Translations under genes and position numbers: made by a program
Part shown: positions 38,295-47,232 of the stretch, piece after piece
Layout of the letters: each line of letters starts with the position of its first letter
Position numbering within the stretch: position 1 is the first letter of the stretch
Notes under the pieces: generated by a model
Databases searched by the model: none
Told to the model about the DNA's origin: nothing
Seen by the model: only the letters and a program-made list of their open reading frames with translations
NCBI RefSeq assembly: GCF_041435015.1
Contig: NZ_CP107989.1
Location: 2,976,001 to 3,040,000, forward strand
Source of the DNA: Streptomyces canus
GTDB taxonomy: Bacteria; Actinomycetota; Actinomycetes; Streptomycetales; Streptomycetaceae
DNA length: 64,000 nt
Direction of reading: 5' to 3'

Positions 38295-39328
38295 CAGCGC
38301 ACCCCCGCCGCGACCGGTATCCGCAAGCGCACGTCCGTTCCCCGGCCGGGCCCCGGCGCCACCGAGAACACCGCTCCCACCAGCAGCGCCCGCTCCCGCA
38401 TGCCCTGTATCCCGGCTCCCTCGACCGCCCCGCCCAGCCCGCTGCCGTTGTCGCGCACGAGGAGTTCGACACCACCGGCGACGGGCTGGAGCCGCACCTC
38501 GGCCCGGTCGGCGGCGGAGTGCCGCGCGGTGTTGGTCAGACCCTCCTGGGCCACCCGGTAGACGACCAGTTCCGACTCCTCGGTCAGCCGGGGCAGATCG
38601 CCCCCGACGTGATGGCGCACGGTCAGTCCGTGCGTGGTGAACTCGGCCGCCAGGGACCGCAGCGCACTCGGCAGCCCGAGCTCCTCCAGTACCCCGGGCC
38701 GCAGTCGGCGCGCGATCCGGCGGATCTCGTCCAGACCGGCCCGAGTGGCCTCCTGCGCCTGTCCCACGTCCTCCCGCAACTCCTCCGGTGCCCGGTCGGC
38801 GACTCGCTTCAGCTGGAGCAGAACGGCGGTCAGCGTCTGCCCGACCTCGTCGTGAAGCTCACGCGCGATGCGATGCCGCTCCCTCTCCTGCGCGGAGAGC
38901 GCGTGGGCCGCGCCGGTCGCCCGCTCGGCCTCCAACCGGTCGAGCATGGTGTTGTACGTCGTGATCAGCGCGGCCGTCTCGGAAGGACCGGAGACGGGCG
39001 CACGCACCCCGGGACGCAGCAGATCGGCGGCTGCCATGGCCCGTCCCAGCCGCTGGAGCGGGATGAGCCCGACCCGCAGCACGACAGCGTTGGCGGCCAG
39101 CAACAGAGCGAGTCCCCCGAGGACCACCACGGCCTCCCCCTGCCGGACGGGCGTCGACACGGTGACCGGCCCCAGCAGCAGCGCGGCGGCGACGACGAGG
39201 CCCGCGGCGTTGAGCGAGAAGATCCGCCAGAACAGCGACACGGTCCTGCCCTCGCTCCTCTCGTACGACGCTCGAGGAGCCAGTCTCGCCGGGCCCCGCC
39301 GCTCGCGTATATCCGTCACGTCACCCAT
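38294..39328 (-). CDS. NarL-type sensor histidine kinase
   Basis: A 344-residue membrane kinase. Two TM helices ('IFSLNAAGLVVAAALLLGPV' and 'AVVVLGGLALLLAANAVVLR') flank a very short outside loop, so it probably senses within the membrane or cytoplasm. A HAMP-like segment leads to HisKA_3 with phospho-His in 'RHRIARELHDEVGQTLTAVL' near residue 155, then HATPase with 'AQEGLTNTARHSA' and 'DNGSGLGG', 'GIQGMRERA'. ATG 39328 is preferred over the frame reaching 39463, which would overlap the divergent promoter. Partner of the regulator at 37641-38294. Confidence 0.93.
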   Translation of the reverse strand: MGDVTDIRERRGPARLAPRASYERSEGRTVSLFWRIFSLNAAGLVVAAALLLGPVTVSTPVRQGEAVVVLGGLALLLAANAVVLRVGLIPLQRLGRAMAAADLLRPGVRAPVSGPSETAALITTYNTMLDRLEAERATGAAHALSAQERERHRIARELHDEVGQTLTAVLLQLKRVADRAPEELREDVGQAQEATRAGLDEIRRIARRLRPGVLEELGLPSALRSLAAEFTTHGLTVRHHVGGDLPRLTEESELVVYRVAQEGLTNTARHSAADRAEVRLQPVAGGVELLVRDNGSGLGGAVEGAGIQGMRERALLVGAVFSVAPGPGRGTDVRLRIPVAAGVR

Positions 39329-39401
39329 ATCGCCACCGTACGGGGACCTGGCAGCATGCGAACCCGGCACCGTGATCACACGAACCACAAGGGGAAGAAA
39401 C

Positions 39402-39887
39402 GTGTCTGCACCACGCCTGAGGGCGACGCCGCTGCCGGGGATCGGGGTCCAGTACGACCTCATGACCCGCGAGGACCGCCATCTCTCCGTGGTGGCGCAC
39501 CGCGACGGTGCCCGTACCGTGAGCGTGTACCGGGCCGACGACCCCGACTCCTGCGCCCAGTCGCTGCGCCTGACCGGCTCCGAGGCGGGCGCCCTGATCG
39601 ACGCGCTGAAGCCCTCTCACCACAGCCCGAGCCTCCTGTACACCACCGACCTGGGCCTGGTGGCCGAGCGCATCGAGGTGGCGGCCGGCTCCCGCTGGAA
39701 CGGCCGGGTCCTGGGCGACACGAAGATGCGCACGGACACCGGCGCGTCCGTCGTGGCGGCCCTGCGCCGGGCCGAGGCGATCCCGTCCCCCACGCCGGAC
39801 TTCCGCCTGGCGGGCGGCGACATCCTCATCGTCGTGGGCACCCGCGAGGGCGTGGACGCCGCCGCGGCGATCCTCGGGCGGGAGTGA
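39402..39887 (+). CDS. KhtT-like regulatory subunit of a cation/proton antiporter
   Basis: A 161-residue cytoplasmic protein. The N-terminal half ('LPGIGVQYDLMTREDRHLSV', 'RTVSVYRADDPDSCAQSLRL') and the C-terminal TrkA-C (RCK_C) domain ('FRLAGGDILIVVGTREGVDA') match KhtT-type subunits that gate CPA2 potassium exporters through nucleotide binding. GTG 39402 follows AAGGGGAAG; the longer upstream frame underlies the divergent kinase gene and is rejected. It lies 4 bp before the antiporter gene, so they are one operon. Confidence 0.88.
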   Translation: MSAPRLRATPLPGIGVQYDLMTREDRHLSVVAHRDGARTVSVYRADDPDSCAQSLRLTGSEAGALIDALKPSHHSPSLLYTTDLGLVAERIEVAAGSRWNGRVLGDTKMRTDTGASVVAALRRAEAIPSPTPDFRLAGGDILIVVGTREGVDAAAAILGRE

Positions 39888-39891
39888 ACAC

Positions 39892-41115
39892 GTGCACTCC
39901 GCGGTCCTGCTGATCGAGTTCGGCTCGATCATCCTCGGCCTGGGTCTCCTCGGCCGTTTCGCCGCCCGTTTCCGCCTCTCGCCCATCCCCCTCTACCTTC
40001 TGGCCGGCCTGGCCTTCGGCGAGGGCGGCCTGCTCCCGCTGGGCGCGAGTGAGGAGTTCGTGTCGATAGGCGCCGAGATCGGCGTCATCCTCCTGCTCCT
40101 GATGCTCGGCCTGGAGTACTCGGCCGGCGACCTGGTCACCAACCTCAAGGCCCACTACCCCTCCGGCCTGGTCGACGGCGCCCTCAACGCCCTCCCGGGA
40201 GCGGCAGCCGCGCTCCTGCTGGGCTGGGGCCCGGTGGCGGCGGTGGTCCTGGCGGGCGTCACCTGGATCTCCTCCTCCGGCGTCATAGCGAAGGTCCTGG
40301 GCGACCTGGGCAGGGTCGGCAACAGGGAGACCCCGGTCATCCTGAGCGTCCTGGTCCTGGAGGACCTGGCGATGGCGGTGTACCTGCCCATCGTCACCGC
40401 CCTCGTCGCCGGAGCGGGCCTGCTGGCCGGAAGCCTGACGCTGGCCATCGCGCTCGGGGCGGCCGGCCTGGTCCTGTTCGTGGCGGTCCGCTACGGCCGC
40501 CTGATCTCCCGCTTCGTCTCGAGCGACGACCCGGAGAAGCTCCTGCTGGTGGTCCTGGGCCTGACGATCCTGGTGGCGGGCGTGGCACAGCAACTCCAGG
40601 TCTCGGCAGCGGTGGGCGCGTTCCTCGTGGGCATCGCCCTCTCGGGTGAGGTGGCGGAGGGCGCCCACACCCTCCTGAGCCCCCTGAGGGACCTCTTCGC
40701 CGCGGTCTTCTTCGTCTTCTTCGGCCTCCACACGGACCCGGCGAGCATCCCCCCGGTCCTGCTCCCCGCGCTGGCCCTGGCCCTGGTCACCGCGGCAACC
40801 AAGATCGCCACCGGCTACTGGGCGGCCCGCCGAGCCGGAATCTCCTCCAAGGGCCGCTGGCGCACGGGCGGCGCCCTGGTGGCCCGCGGCGAGTTCTCGA
40901 TCGTCATCGCGGGCCTGGCGGTCTCGGCCGGCATAGAACCCTCCCTGGGCCCCCTGGCCACGGCCTACGTCCTCATCCTGGTCATTGTCGGCCCCCTCAC
41001 GGCCCGCTACACGGAGCCCCTGGCGACACGACTGACGACGCGCCGCGAGTCCCCGACGACGACGGACAGCGGCTCGCGGGTGGCGGAGGCGTCGGTGGGG
41101 CGGGACGGCGCCTGA
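39892..41115 (+). CDS. CPA2 cation:proton antiporter (KhtU/KefB-like)
   Basis: A 407-residue membrane transporter with about 12 hydrophobic segments. 'AFGEGGLLPLGASEEFVSIG', 'VLEDLAMAVYLPIV', 'VGAFLVGIALSGEVAEGAH', 'FFVFFGLHTDP' and 'GALVARGEFSIVIAGLAV' are conserved CPA2 positions; the aspartate in 'LEDL' is the expected proton/cation carrier. It lacks the KefB/C TrkA-N tail, consistent with regulation by the separate KhtT-like subunit. Likely exports K+ (or NH4+) in exchange for H+. GTG start. Confidence 0.92.
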   Translation: MHSAVLLIEFGSIILGLGLLGRFAARFRLSPIPLYLLAGLAFGEGGLLPLGASEEFVSIGAEIGVILLLLMLGLEYSAGDLVTNLKAHYPSGLVDGALNALPGAAAALLLGWGPVAAVVLAGVTWISSSGVIAKVLGDLGRVGNRETPVILSVLVLEDLAMAVYLPIVTALVAGAGLLAGSLTLAIALGAAGLVLFVAVRYGRLISRFVSSDDPEKLLLVVLGLTILVAGVAQQLQVSAAVGAFLVGIALSGEVAEGAHTLLSPLRDLFAAVFFVFFGLHTDPASIPPVLLPALALALVTAATKIATGYWAARRAGISSKGRWRTGGALVARGEFSIVIAGLAVSAGIEPSLGPLATAYVLILVIVGPLTARYTEPLATRLTTRRESPTTTDSGSRVAEASVGRDGA

Positions 41116-41553
41116 GCGGGCGCCGGGCGGGGTTGTCGGGCGCCTGCGGGACCGTGGGGGCTGCGCCCCTGGGGAGCTGCAGTCGCCCGCGTCACCCCGC
41201 CCGCCCCGGCGGACCGCTCGCCACGACGGACCGGTAGCCGCGTACGGCGCCAGGGGGACGGGGTGGGGGGTGTCCGCCCGCAGCGGCCGGCGTCCGATAC
41301 CGGGCACCACCCAAGACACAGCAACCACCGGACCGAGGACGGACACCCCCCCCCCCGGCCCCGACCCACAACACACCCCCACGCGCTACACCCGCCCCCA
41401 CCGAAGCCGAAACGGGCCGCCGCAGGCACCCAGGGGCGCGGGGAACTGCGCACAACACCCACCCCCACCCAACCGAAGCAGGCGCCGCAGGCACCCCCGC
41501 CCAACCGCCGGAGGCACTGGTCAGCCCTCCATCCCCCTGACAAAATCACCGGC
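41116..41553. other. 438-bp gap with dispersed Streptomyces repeats
   Basis: No gene. It contains a C11 run (41346-41356), the sequence GGGGCGCGGGGAACTGCGC (41432-41450), which is common in Streptomyces intergenic DNA, and the 36-bp repeat at 41481-41516 shared with the lhr upstream region. CAAAAT (41541-41546) ends 7 nt before the TAXI start codon. Confidence 0.6.
41481..41516 (+). repeat. Dispersed 36-bp repeat, copy 1
   Basis: GGCGCCGCAGGCACCCCCGC continuing to CCGGAGGCA; 34 of 36 bases agree with 58910-58945. It ends 37 bp before the TAXI start codon. Confidence 0.85.
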
Positions 41554-42549
41554 ATGCCCAAGCCGTTCCCCCGCCTCGGCCGCCGCCAGGCGCTCCAGAC
41601 CGCGGCCGCCACGATCGTGGCCCTCGGCCTGCTCCTGTGGTGGCTGCTCCCGCTGGGCGAGACCCCTCCGGCCGGCACGATCACCTTCAGCACGGGCACG
41701 AAGCAAGGCGTCTACCAGAAGTACGGCGGCCTCCTCCGCAAGGAGATCCGCAAGGACATGCCGGACCTGAAGGTGAAGCTGGAGACCAGCGCCGGCTCCC
41801 AGGAGAACGTCAGACTCGTGGCCACCGGAAAGGCCGACTTCGCCATCGCCGCGGCCGACGCGGTGGAGACCTACCAGCAGAACGGCGACCCGGGCGCCGA
41901 CCAGCTCCGCGGCGTGGCCCGCCTCTACGACGACTACGTACAGCTCGTCGTCCCGGCCGACTCGGACATCCGCACCCTGGCCGACCTGAAGGGCAAGCGC
42001 GTCTCCATCGGCGTCCCCAACTCCGGCGTACGACTGATAGCGGACCGTGTGCTCAACGCCGCCGGCATCGACCCGGACAAGGACATCCGGCCCAGGGCCG
42101 CGGGCATCGACACCGGCCCCAAGCTCCTCGGCCACGGCCTGGACGCGTTCTTCTGGTCCGGCGGCCTGCCCACCGACGGCCTGAAGCAGCTGGCCGAACG
42201 CTCCGCGTTCCGCTTCGTCCCGATCCAACCGTCCCTCGTGGCGAAGCTGCACGCCGGGGGCGAGCCCACCCGCTACTACCGCGCCACCAACATGCCGGCG
42301 TCGGCGTACCCGTCCGTCCAGAACAACAGGACCGTCCCGACGATGGCCGTGTCCAACCTGCTGATCACCCGCAAGGACATGGACCCCGAGCTCACGGAGT
42401 GGCTCACCCGGACCGTGATCAAGAGCAGGGACGGCATCGGCCACGACGTCCACTCCGCACAGCTGGTCGACGTACGTACGGCGATCTACACCGATCCGGT
42501 CCCCCTCCACGAGGGCGCCCGCCGCTACTACCGCTCGGTCAAACCGTAG
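41554..42549 (+). CDS. TAXI-family solute-binding protein, membrane-tethered orphan
   Basis: A 331-residue protein. Residues ~15-32 ('TAAATIVALGLLLWWLLPLG') form one TM/signal anchor with no lipobox, so it probably stays tethered with the binding domain outside. 'ITFSTGTKQGVYQKYGGLL', 'LETSAGSQENVRLVATGKAD', 'LKGKRVSIGVPNSGVRLIAD' and 'LDAFFWSGGLPTDGL' are TAXI motifs. No TRAP permease (DctQM) is nearby. Its 3' end overlaps gluK by 11 bp, tail to tail. Some TAXI proteins bind glutamate, so a sensing role with GluK is an inference. No SD; leaderless from CAAAAT is plausible. Confidence 0.88.
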   Translation: MPKPFPRLGRRQALQTAAATIVALGLLLWWLLPLGETPPAGTITFSTGTKQGVYQKYGGLLRKEIRKDMPDLKVKLETSAGSQENVRLVATGKADFAIAAADAVETYQQNGDPGADQLRGVARLYDDYVQLVVPADSDIRTLADLKGKRVSIGVPNSGVRLIADRVLNAAGIDPDKDIRPRAAGIDTGPKLLGHGLDAFFWSGGLPTDGLKQLAERSAFRFVPIQPSLVAKLHAGGEPTRYYRATNMPASAYPSVQNNRTVPTMAVSNLLITRKDMDPELTEWLTRTVIKSRDGIGHDVHSAQLVDVRTAIYTDPVPLHEGARRYYRSVKP

Positions 42550-43921
42550 GACGACTACGGGGCACGGAGACGGTCACCACCAGCCCGTGCGGCTCATGGT
42601 GTCCGTACGAGATCGCTCCGCCGCCGGCAGCCAGCAGCGCCCGCGAGATGGACAGCCCGAGACCGGAGCCCTTGATGTTCTGATGCCGTCCGCTGCGCCA
42701 GAACCGGTCGCCGACACGCACGAGTTCCTCGTCGGTGAGCCCGGGTCCGCGGTCGGCGACGACGACCGTCGAGGTGTCCCCGTCCGCGGCGACCGTGACC
42801 GCGACGGTCTCGTCCTTGGGGGTGAACTTGATCGCGTTGTCGATGACCGCGTCGAGGGCGCTGGAGAGGGTGACGGGGTCGGCCCAGGCGGTGGTGGGCG
42901 GACAACTCCCCACCAGCAGCACTCCCTTGGCCTCGGCGGTGGGGGTCCAGGCGGCGACCCGTTCGGAGGTGAGCTCCCCGATGTCGGTGATTCCGAGGTC
43001 CGCCTCGGTGTGCTCGGCGAGCGCGAGGTCGAGGAGGTCGTCGAGGACCTGGGCCAGCCGCTTGCCCTCCGTCTGCACGGAGGCGATCTCGGTGTTCCCC
43101 TCGGGAAGTTCGAAGGCGAGCAGCTCGATACGCAGAAGCAGGGCGGCGAGCGGATTCCTCAACTGGTGGGAGGCGTCGGCGACGAAGGCCCGCTGTTGCT
43201 CCAACACGTCCTCGACGTTGTCCGCCATCTCGTTGAACGAGCGTGCCAGTCGGCGGAGTTCGGGCGGCCCCCCGGCCACCGCCACCCGGGACTTGAGCCG
43301 GCCGGTGGCGATGTCGTGGGTGGTGGCGTCGAGGACCCGCACGGGCCTGAGCACCCAGCCGGTCAGCCGCAGCGCGGCGCCTACGGCCAGCAGCATGGCG
43401 GCGAGTTCGCCCGCGAAGATGACGAGCCAGTCGTGCAGGATCCGCGAACGCATCGGGCCGGTGGGCGAGTCGGTGACGACGACCGCGATGACGTCGCCGT
43501 CCCGGATCACCGGCGAGGCCACGACCAGCCGGCCCCGCTGCCAGGGCCAGACCTGCTTGGGGTCCTGGCTTCGGCGGCTGAGCAGCGCCTCGCCGAACGC
43601 GTCGCGCACCTCGCCCTCCCGGGGGAGGAACCATCCGCGTGGGGCGGTGGCCATGGGCACATCGCCGTCGTAGAAGACACCGACACGAATGCCGTAGACC
43701 TTGTAGTAGCTGGCGAGTTCACTCTCCAGTGTCTCCAGGCGTTCGTCGGAGGCGTCGGTGACGAACTGGGCGAGGGCGGCGAAGTGCGCGGTGTCGTCGA
43801 TCCGGTCGACGACGACCTTCTGTTGCTGGGCGGAGGCGACACCGATGGCGAGCGGCACGCCCAGGGCCATCAGTACGGCGGCCATGAGGACGATGAGCAG
43901 CGGAAGAAGACGTGTACGCAC
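42539..43921 (-). CDS. gluK: Sensor histidine kinase GluK (glutamate two-component system)
   Basis: A ~460-residue HAMP kinase. TM1 ('LLPLLIVLMAAVLMALGVPL') and TM2 (near 165-190) bracket a ~130-residue extracytoplasmic sensor with 'LESELASYYKVYGIRVGVFY'. HAMP follows, then HisKA with phospho-His in 'VADASHQLRNPLAALL' near 257, and HATPase with 'VIDNAIKFTPKDE', 'VADRGPGLTDEEL' and 'GSGLGLSISRALL'. The position next to gluR and gluABCD matches S. coelicolor GluK (SCO5779). The start is uncertain: GTG 43921 is used; the frame reaches 44020 with a Cys/Arg-rich head that looks non-coding. Confidence 0.88.
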   Translation of the reverse strand: MRTRLLPLLIVLMAAVLMALGVPLAIGVASAQQQKVVVDRIDDTAHFAALAQFVTDASDERLETLESELASYYKVYGIRVGVFYDGDVPMATAPRGWFLPREGEVRDAFGEALLSRRSQDPKQVWPWQRGRLVVASPVIRDGDVIAVVVTDSPTGPMRSRILHDWLVIFAGELAAMLLAVGAALRLTGWVLRPVRVLDATTHDIATGRLKSRVAVAGGPPELRRLARSFNEMADNVEDVLEQQRAFVADASHQLRNPLAALLLRIELLAFELPEGNTEIASVQTEGKRLAQVLDDLLDLALAEHTEADLGITDIGELTSERVAAWTPTAEAKGVLLVGSCPPTTAWADPVTLSSALDAVIDNAIKFTPKDETVAVTVAADGDTSTVVVADRGPGLTDEELVRVGDRFWRSGRHQNIKGSGLGLSISRALLAAGGGAISYGHHEPHGLVVTVSVPRSRPTV

Positions 43922-44452
43922 GGCCCCGCCTACGACCCGCACCGAAGTCGCGAGCTCCGACGCACGCGAGCACCGCTGAGCGCACCCCGGCGGCACCTGC
44001 GCACGGCGACGGCACGACACCCGCAGAAGGGGGCACTCCCCTGCTTCGGGACGCCTCCTGCGCCGAGCACCGCCCCCCGGCTCGACCGGACACCTGCACC
44101 CGAACCACTCCGGGCCCCCGCATCACGCGACTCACGGCCACCACCGCACACACGGGCACCCGCTTCGCCGCACTCACCCGCGCCCACAGCCACCGCCCCT
44201 CACCCGACCCACATTCCTCCCCCGAGCCTCGCACAGCTCTTCGCCCCACGGTTTCATCCGGAGGCCTCGCCGTAGACGTGGGGCCCACGCCCCGAGCCAT
44301 CACCGCAGGTCTGCGCCCCCACCGTCACTCCATGCCATCGCAGTCCCTCGGCCGAAGGCGGCACCCCGCGGCACCCCACGCTCACGCCATCCCTCCACAC
44401 CGTCCCGTCGGCGCATCCCCACCGAAGTCCGGCTGGGCCCCACTGGGCCCCT
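43922..44452. other. 531-bp gap between gluR and gluK
   Basis: No convincing gene on either strand; a 194-codon minus-strand frame has erratic composition and no SD. Unusually, it separates a kinase from its regulator, so gluK probably has its own promoter here. Sequence is C-rich on the plus strand without clear repeats. Confidence 0.5.
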
Positions 44453-45139
44453 TCACACCCCCGGCGCCACCAACCGGTACCCCACGCCCCGTACCGTCTC
44501 GATCAGCGCGGGCATCCTCAGCTTCGCGCGCAGGGACGCCACATGTACCTCCAGCGTGCGACCTGTTCCCTCCCAGCTGGTGCGCCAGACCTCGCTGATG
44601 ATCTGCTCGCGCCGGAAGACCACACCGGGCCGCTGGGCGAGCAGCGCCAGGAGGTCGAACTCCTTGCGGGTGAGCTGGACGACCGTGCCGTCGACGGTGA
44701 CCTGACGGGTCGGCAGTTCGATGCGCACGGCGCCGAGGACCAGCGCGGCATCCCCGCCGCCCGACGCGTCCTCATGGACGGTGCGCCGGCTGACGGCGTG
44801 GATGCGGGCGAGCAACTCCCCGGTGTCGTACGGCTTGACCACGTAGTCGTCGGCGCCGAGGTTGAGCCCGTGGATGCGGGAGCGCACGTCGGAGCGAGCG
44901 GTGACCATGATCACCGGTGTGCTGGTGCGCTTGCGGATCTTGCCGCACACCTCGTAGCCGTCCTGGTCGGGCAGTCCGAGGTCCAGGAGCACGACGCCGA
45001 AGCCGTCCACCTCCGGGACGAGCGCCTGGAGTGCCTCCTCGCCGCTACGGGCGTGCGTGACGTCGAAACCGTGCCGGGCGAGCACCGCGGACAGCGCGGC
45101 GGCCACGTGGTTGTCGTCCTCGACGAGGAGAAGTCTCAC
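44453..45139 (-). CDS. gluR: OmpR-family response regulator GluR
   Basis: A 228-residue regulator. Receiver: 'VRLLLVEDDNHVAAALSAVL', phosphoacceptor in 'VVLLDLGLPDQDGYEV' near residue 55, 'ADDYVVKPYDTGELLARI'. Winged helix: 'LTRKEFDLLALLAQRPGVVF' and 'RTLEVHVASLRAKL'. GTG 45139 follows AAAGGGGG. It is divergent from gluA, and in S. coelicolor GluR (SCO5778) activates gluABCD in response to glutamate; the same is inferred here. A promoter candidate lies at 45167-45196. Confidence 0.92.
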   Translation of the reverse strand: MRLLLVEDDNHVAAALSAVLARHGFDVTHARSGEEALQALVPEVDGFGVVLLDLGLPDQDGYEVCGKIRKRTSTPVIMVTARSDVRSRIHGLNLGADDYVVKPYDTGELLARIHAVSRRTVHEDASGGGDAALVLGAVRIELPTRQVTVDGTVVQLTRKEFDLLALLAQRPGVVFRREQIISEVWRTSWEGTGRTLEVHVASLRAKLRMPALIETVRGVGYRLVAPGV

Positions 45140-45440
45140 CCCGGCCCCCTTTGGTTCATCGGACGTACTATCTGAATGTGCAGTGAACAGGTACAAATGT
45201 GCGTACGTACACACGCGTGCGCATCGTGCAGTCATGCTGATGGATGAGGACGGCGTCAAGGGCGTTCCGGTTGCGCCGCGGTTCCGTTACCCGGCCGATA
45301 TGGGCACTGGTCGCAAGTGCTACGACACGTGTCCGATTGCTATCGGATCGTGATGCTCAGATTCCCCTCAAGACTAATGACGCTGGTCGCGTGGGGTTAC
45401 TACTGTCCTCCGAAACCGAGGAGGACGGAGCCAGAGAGCG
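45140..45440. other. Divergent regulatory region gluR/gluABCD
   Basis: No gene. Holds the gluR promoter candidate and, towards gluA, TACTGT (45401-45406) as a possible -10, followed by a small CCTCC/GGAGG hairpin (45408-45427). CCGAT-TGCT-ATCGG (45334-45347) is an inverted repeat that could bind a regulator. Confidence 0.45.
45167..45196 (-). promoter_or_regulatory. Candidate gluR promoter
   Basis: On the minus strand TTGTAC, 18 bp, GATAGT, ending about 27 bp before the gluR GTG. Confidence 0.4.
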
Positions 45441-46217
45441 ATGACCGAAGTATCGGTGGCCAAGGAAGATGTGGCCGCGACCGGCGAACTGGTCGTCCTG
45501 AAGAGCGTCAACAAGCACTTCGGCGCGTTGCACGTACTCCAGGACATCGACCTGACGATCGCCCGCGGCGAGGTCGTCGTGGTCATCGGACCCTCCGGGT
45601 CCGGGAAGTCCACCCTGTGCCGCACCATCAACCGCCTGGAGACGATCGACACGGGTTCGATCGTCATCGACGGCAAGCCGCTGCCCCAGGAGGGCAAGGA
45701 ACTGGCCCGGCTGCGCGCCGACGTCGGAATGGTCTTCCAGTCCTTCAACCTCTTCGCGCACAAGACCGTGCTCGAGAACGTGATGCTGGGCCAGATCAAG
45801 GTCCGCAAGGCCGACAAGAAGCAGGCCGAGGAGAAGGCGCGCGCCCTGCTCGACCGGGTCGGCGTCGCCACGCAGGCGGACAAGTACCCCGCCCAGCTGT
45901 CCGGCGGTCAGCAGCAGCGTGTCGCCATCGCCCGCGCCCTGGCGATGGACCCCAAGGTCATGCTCTTCGACGAGCCCACGTCGGCGCTCGACCCTGAGAT
46001 GATCAACGAGGTGCTGGAGGTCATGCAGCAGCTCGCCCGCGACGGCATGACAATGATCGTCGTCACGCACGAAATGGGTTTCGCACGATCGGCTGCAAAT
46101 CGCGTGGTGTTCATGGCGGACGGACGGATCGTCGAGGAGGCTGCGCCCGACCAGTTCTTCAGCAATCCGCGCAGCGACCGTGCCAAGGACTTCCTGTCGA
46201 AGATCCTGCACCACTGA
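45441..46217 (+). CDS. gluA: Glutamate ABC transporter ATP-binding protein GluA
   Basis: A 258-residue ATPase of the polar amino-acid uptake family. Walker A '[13 protein letters not shown]' near 50-62, Q-loop '[15 protein letters not shown]', signature '[15 protein letters not shown]' near 154, Walker B '[14 protein letters not shown]' and H-loop 'VVTHEMGFA'. An ~18-residue N-terminal extension ('[18 protein letters not shown]') is usual for actinobacterial GluA. First gene of gluABCD; powers uptake of glutamate. GGAG lies upstream of the ATG. Confidence 0.95.
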   Translation: MTEVSVAKEDVAATGELVVLKSVNKHFGALHVLQDIDLTIARGEVVVVIGPSGSGKSTLCRTINRLETIDTGSIVIDGKPLPQEGKELARLRADVGMVFQSFNLFAHKTVLENVMLGQIKVRKADKKQAEEKARALLDRVGVATQADKYPAQLSGGQQQRVAIARALAMDPKVMLFDEPTSALDPEMINEVLEVMQQLARDGMTMIVVTHEMGFARSAANRVVFMADGRIVEEAAPDQFFSNPRSDRAKDFLSKILHH

Positions 46218-46278
46218 CGTGCTACCCGGATCGACCACCGACGGCCCTCATCTCTTCACCACTTAAAGGATGTTCACC

Positions 46279-47124
46279 ATGAAGCTCCGCAAGGTCACCG
46301 CCGCCTCGGCCGCCGTTCTCGCCCTCGCCCTGTCCGCGACCGCCTGCGGCGGCGACAGCAACGACGACAGCTCCGGCTCGGGTTCCAGCGGCGGGGGCAA
46401 GATCAAGATCGGTATCAAGTACGACCAGCCCGGCCTCGGCCTGAAGGAGCCCGACGGTTCCTTCTCCGGCTTCGACGTGGACGTGGCGACGTACGTGGCC
46501 AAGCAGCTCGGTTACCAGCCCAACCAGATCGAGTTCGTCGAGACCAAGAGCGCCGACCGTGAGAACGCGCTCGCCCGTGGCGACGTGAAGCTCATCGCGG
46601 CCACCTACTCGATCAATGACGAGCGCAAGAAGAAGGTCGACTTCGCCGGCCCGTACCTGCTGGCCCACCAGGACCTGCTGGTCAAGAAGGACTCCAAGAT
46701 CAGCGAGGCCACGGACCTCAACGGCGAGAAGCTGTGTTCCGTGACCGGCTCGACCTCGGCGCAGAACGTCAAGGACGACTTCGCCCCGAAGGCCCAGCTG
46801 AAGCAGAACGCCGGCTACTCGGAGTGCATCGCCGCCCTCCAGAGCGGCGCCGTCGACGCGGTGACCACGGACGACTCGATCCTCGCGGGCTTCGCGGCCC
46901 AGGACAAGTACAAGGGCCAGTTCAAGCTCGCCGGCCTCAAGCTGAGCAACGAGAACTACGGCGTCGGCGTGAAGAAGGGCGACACCGCGACCCTGAACAA
47001 GGTCAACGCCGCCCTGGAGAAGATGGTCAGCGACGGCTCCTGGCAGAAGGCGGTCGACAAGAACTTCGGCCCGGCCGGCTACAAGAACGAGCCCGCCCCG
47101 AAGGTCGGCGTCATCGTCAAGTAA
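46279..47124 (+). CDS. gluB: Glutamate-binding lipoprotein GluB
   Basis: A 281-residue solute-binding lipoprotein. Signal peptide 'TAASAAVLALALSATACGG' with lipobox 'ATAC' near residue 24, a Ser/Gly linker, then a type II periplasmic binding domain: 'IGIKYDQPGLGLKEPDGSFS', 'GFDVDVATYVAKQLGY', 'ARGDVKLIAATYSINDERKK', 'FAGPYLLAHQDLLVK'. ATG 46279 has AAAGGA 9 nt upstream; ATG 46270 would place the SD inside the gene. A strong hairpin follows before gluC, which should keep GluB in excess over the permeases. Confidence 0.94.
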   Translation: MKLRKVTAASAAVLALALSATACGGDSNDDSSGSGSSGGGKIKIGIKYDQPGLGLKEPDGSFSGFDVDVATYVAKQLGYQPNQIEFVETKSADRENALARGDVKLIAATYSINDERKKKVDFAGPYLLAHQDLLVKKDSKISEATDLNGEKLCSVTGSTSAQNVKDDFAPKAQLKQNAGYSECIAALQSGAVDAVTTDDSILAGFAAQDKYKGQFKLAGLKLSNENYGVGVKKGDTATLNKVNAALEKMVSDGSWQKAVDKNFGPAGYKNEPAPKVGVIVK

Positions 47125-47138
47125 CGCGAGGGCTCACC

Positions 47139-47178
47139 GGCGCGCCGCCGCCCGCCGCGATCAGGGCGGCGGCGCGCC
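47139..47178 (+). terminator. Intra-operon hairpin between gluB and gluC
   Basis: GGCGCGCCGCCGCCC (47139-47153) pairs perfectly with GGGCGGCGGCGCGCC (47164-47178), 15 bp of almost pure GC with a 10-nt loop and no T-tract. Probably a partial terminator or 3' stabiliser. Confidence 0.75.
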
Positions 47179-47232
47179 GCGCCCGTCCACGTACGCCACA
47201 CACACGCCACACACCCGGAAGCGCGGGAGATC

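Noticed and set aside
41346..41356. C11 run as a phase-variation switch
   Set aside because: It lies outside any supported gene and about 200 bp from the next start; probably neutral.
43719..44303. 194-codon minus-strand gene between gluR and gluK
   Set aside because: It overlaps the gluK start, has erratic composition and resembles no family.
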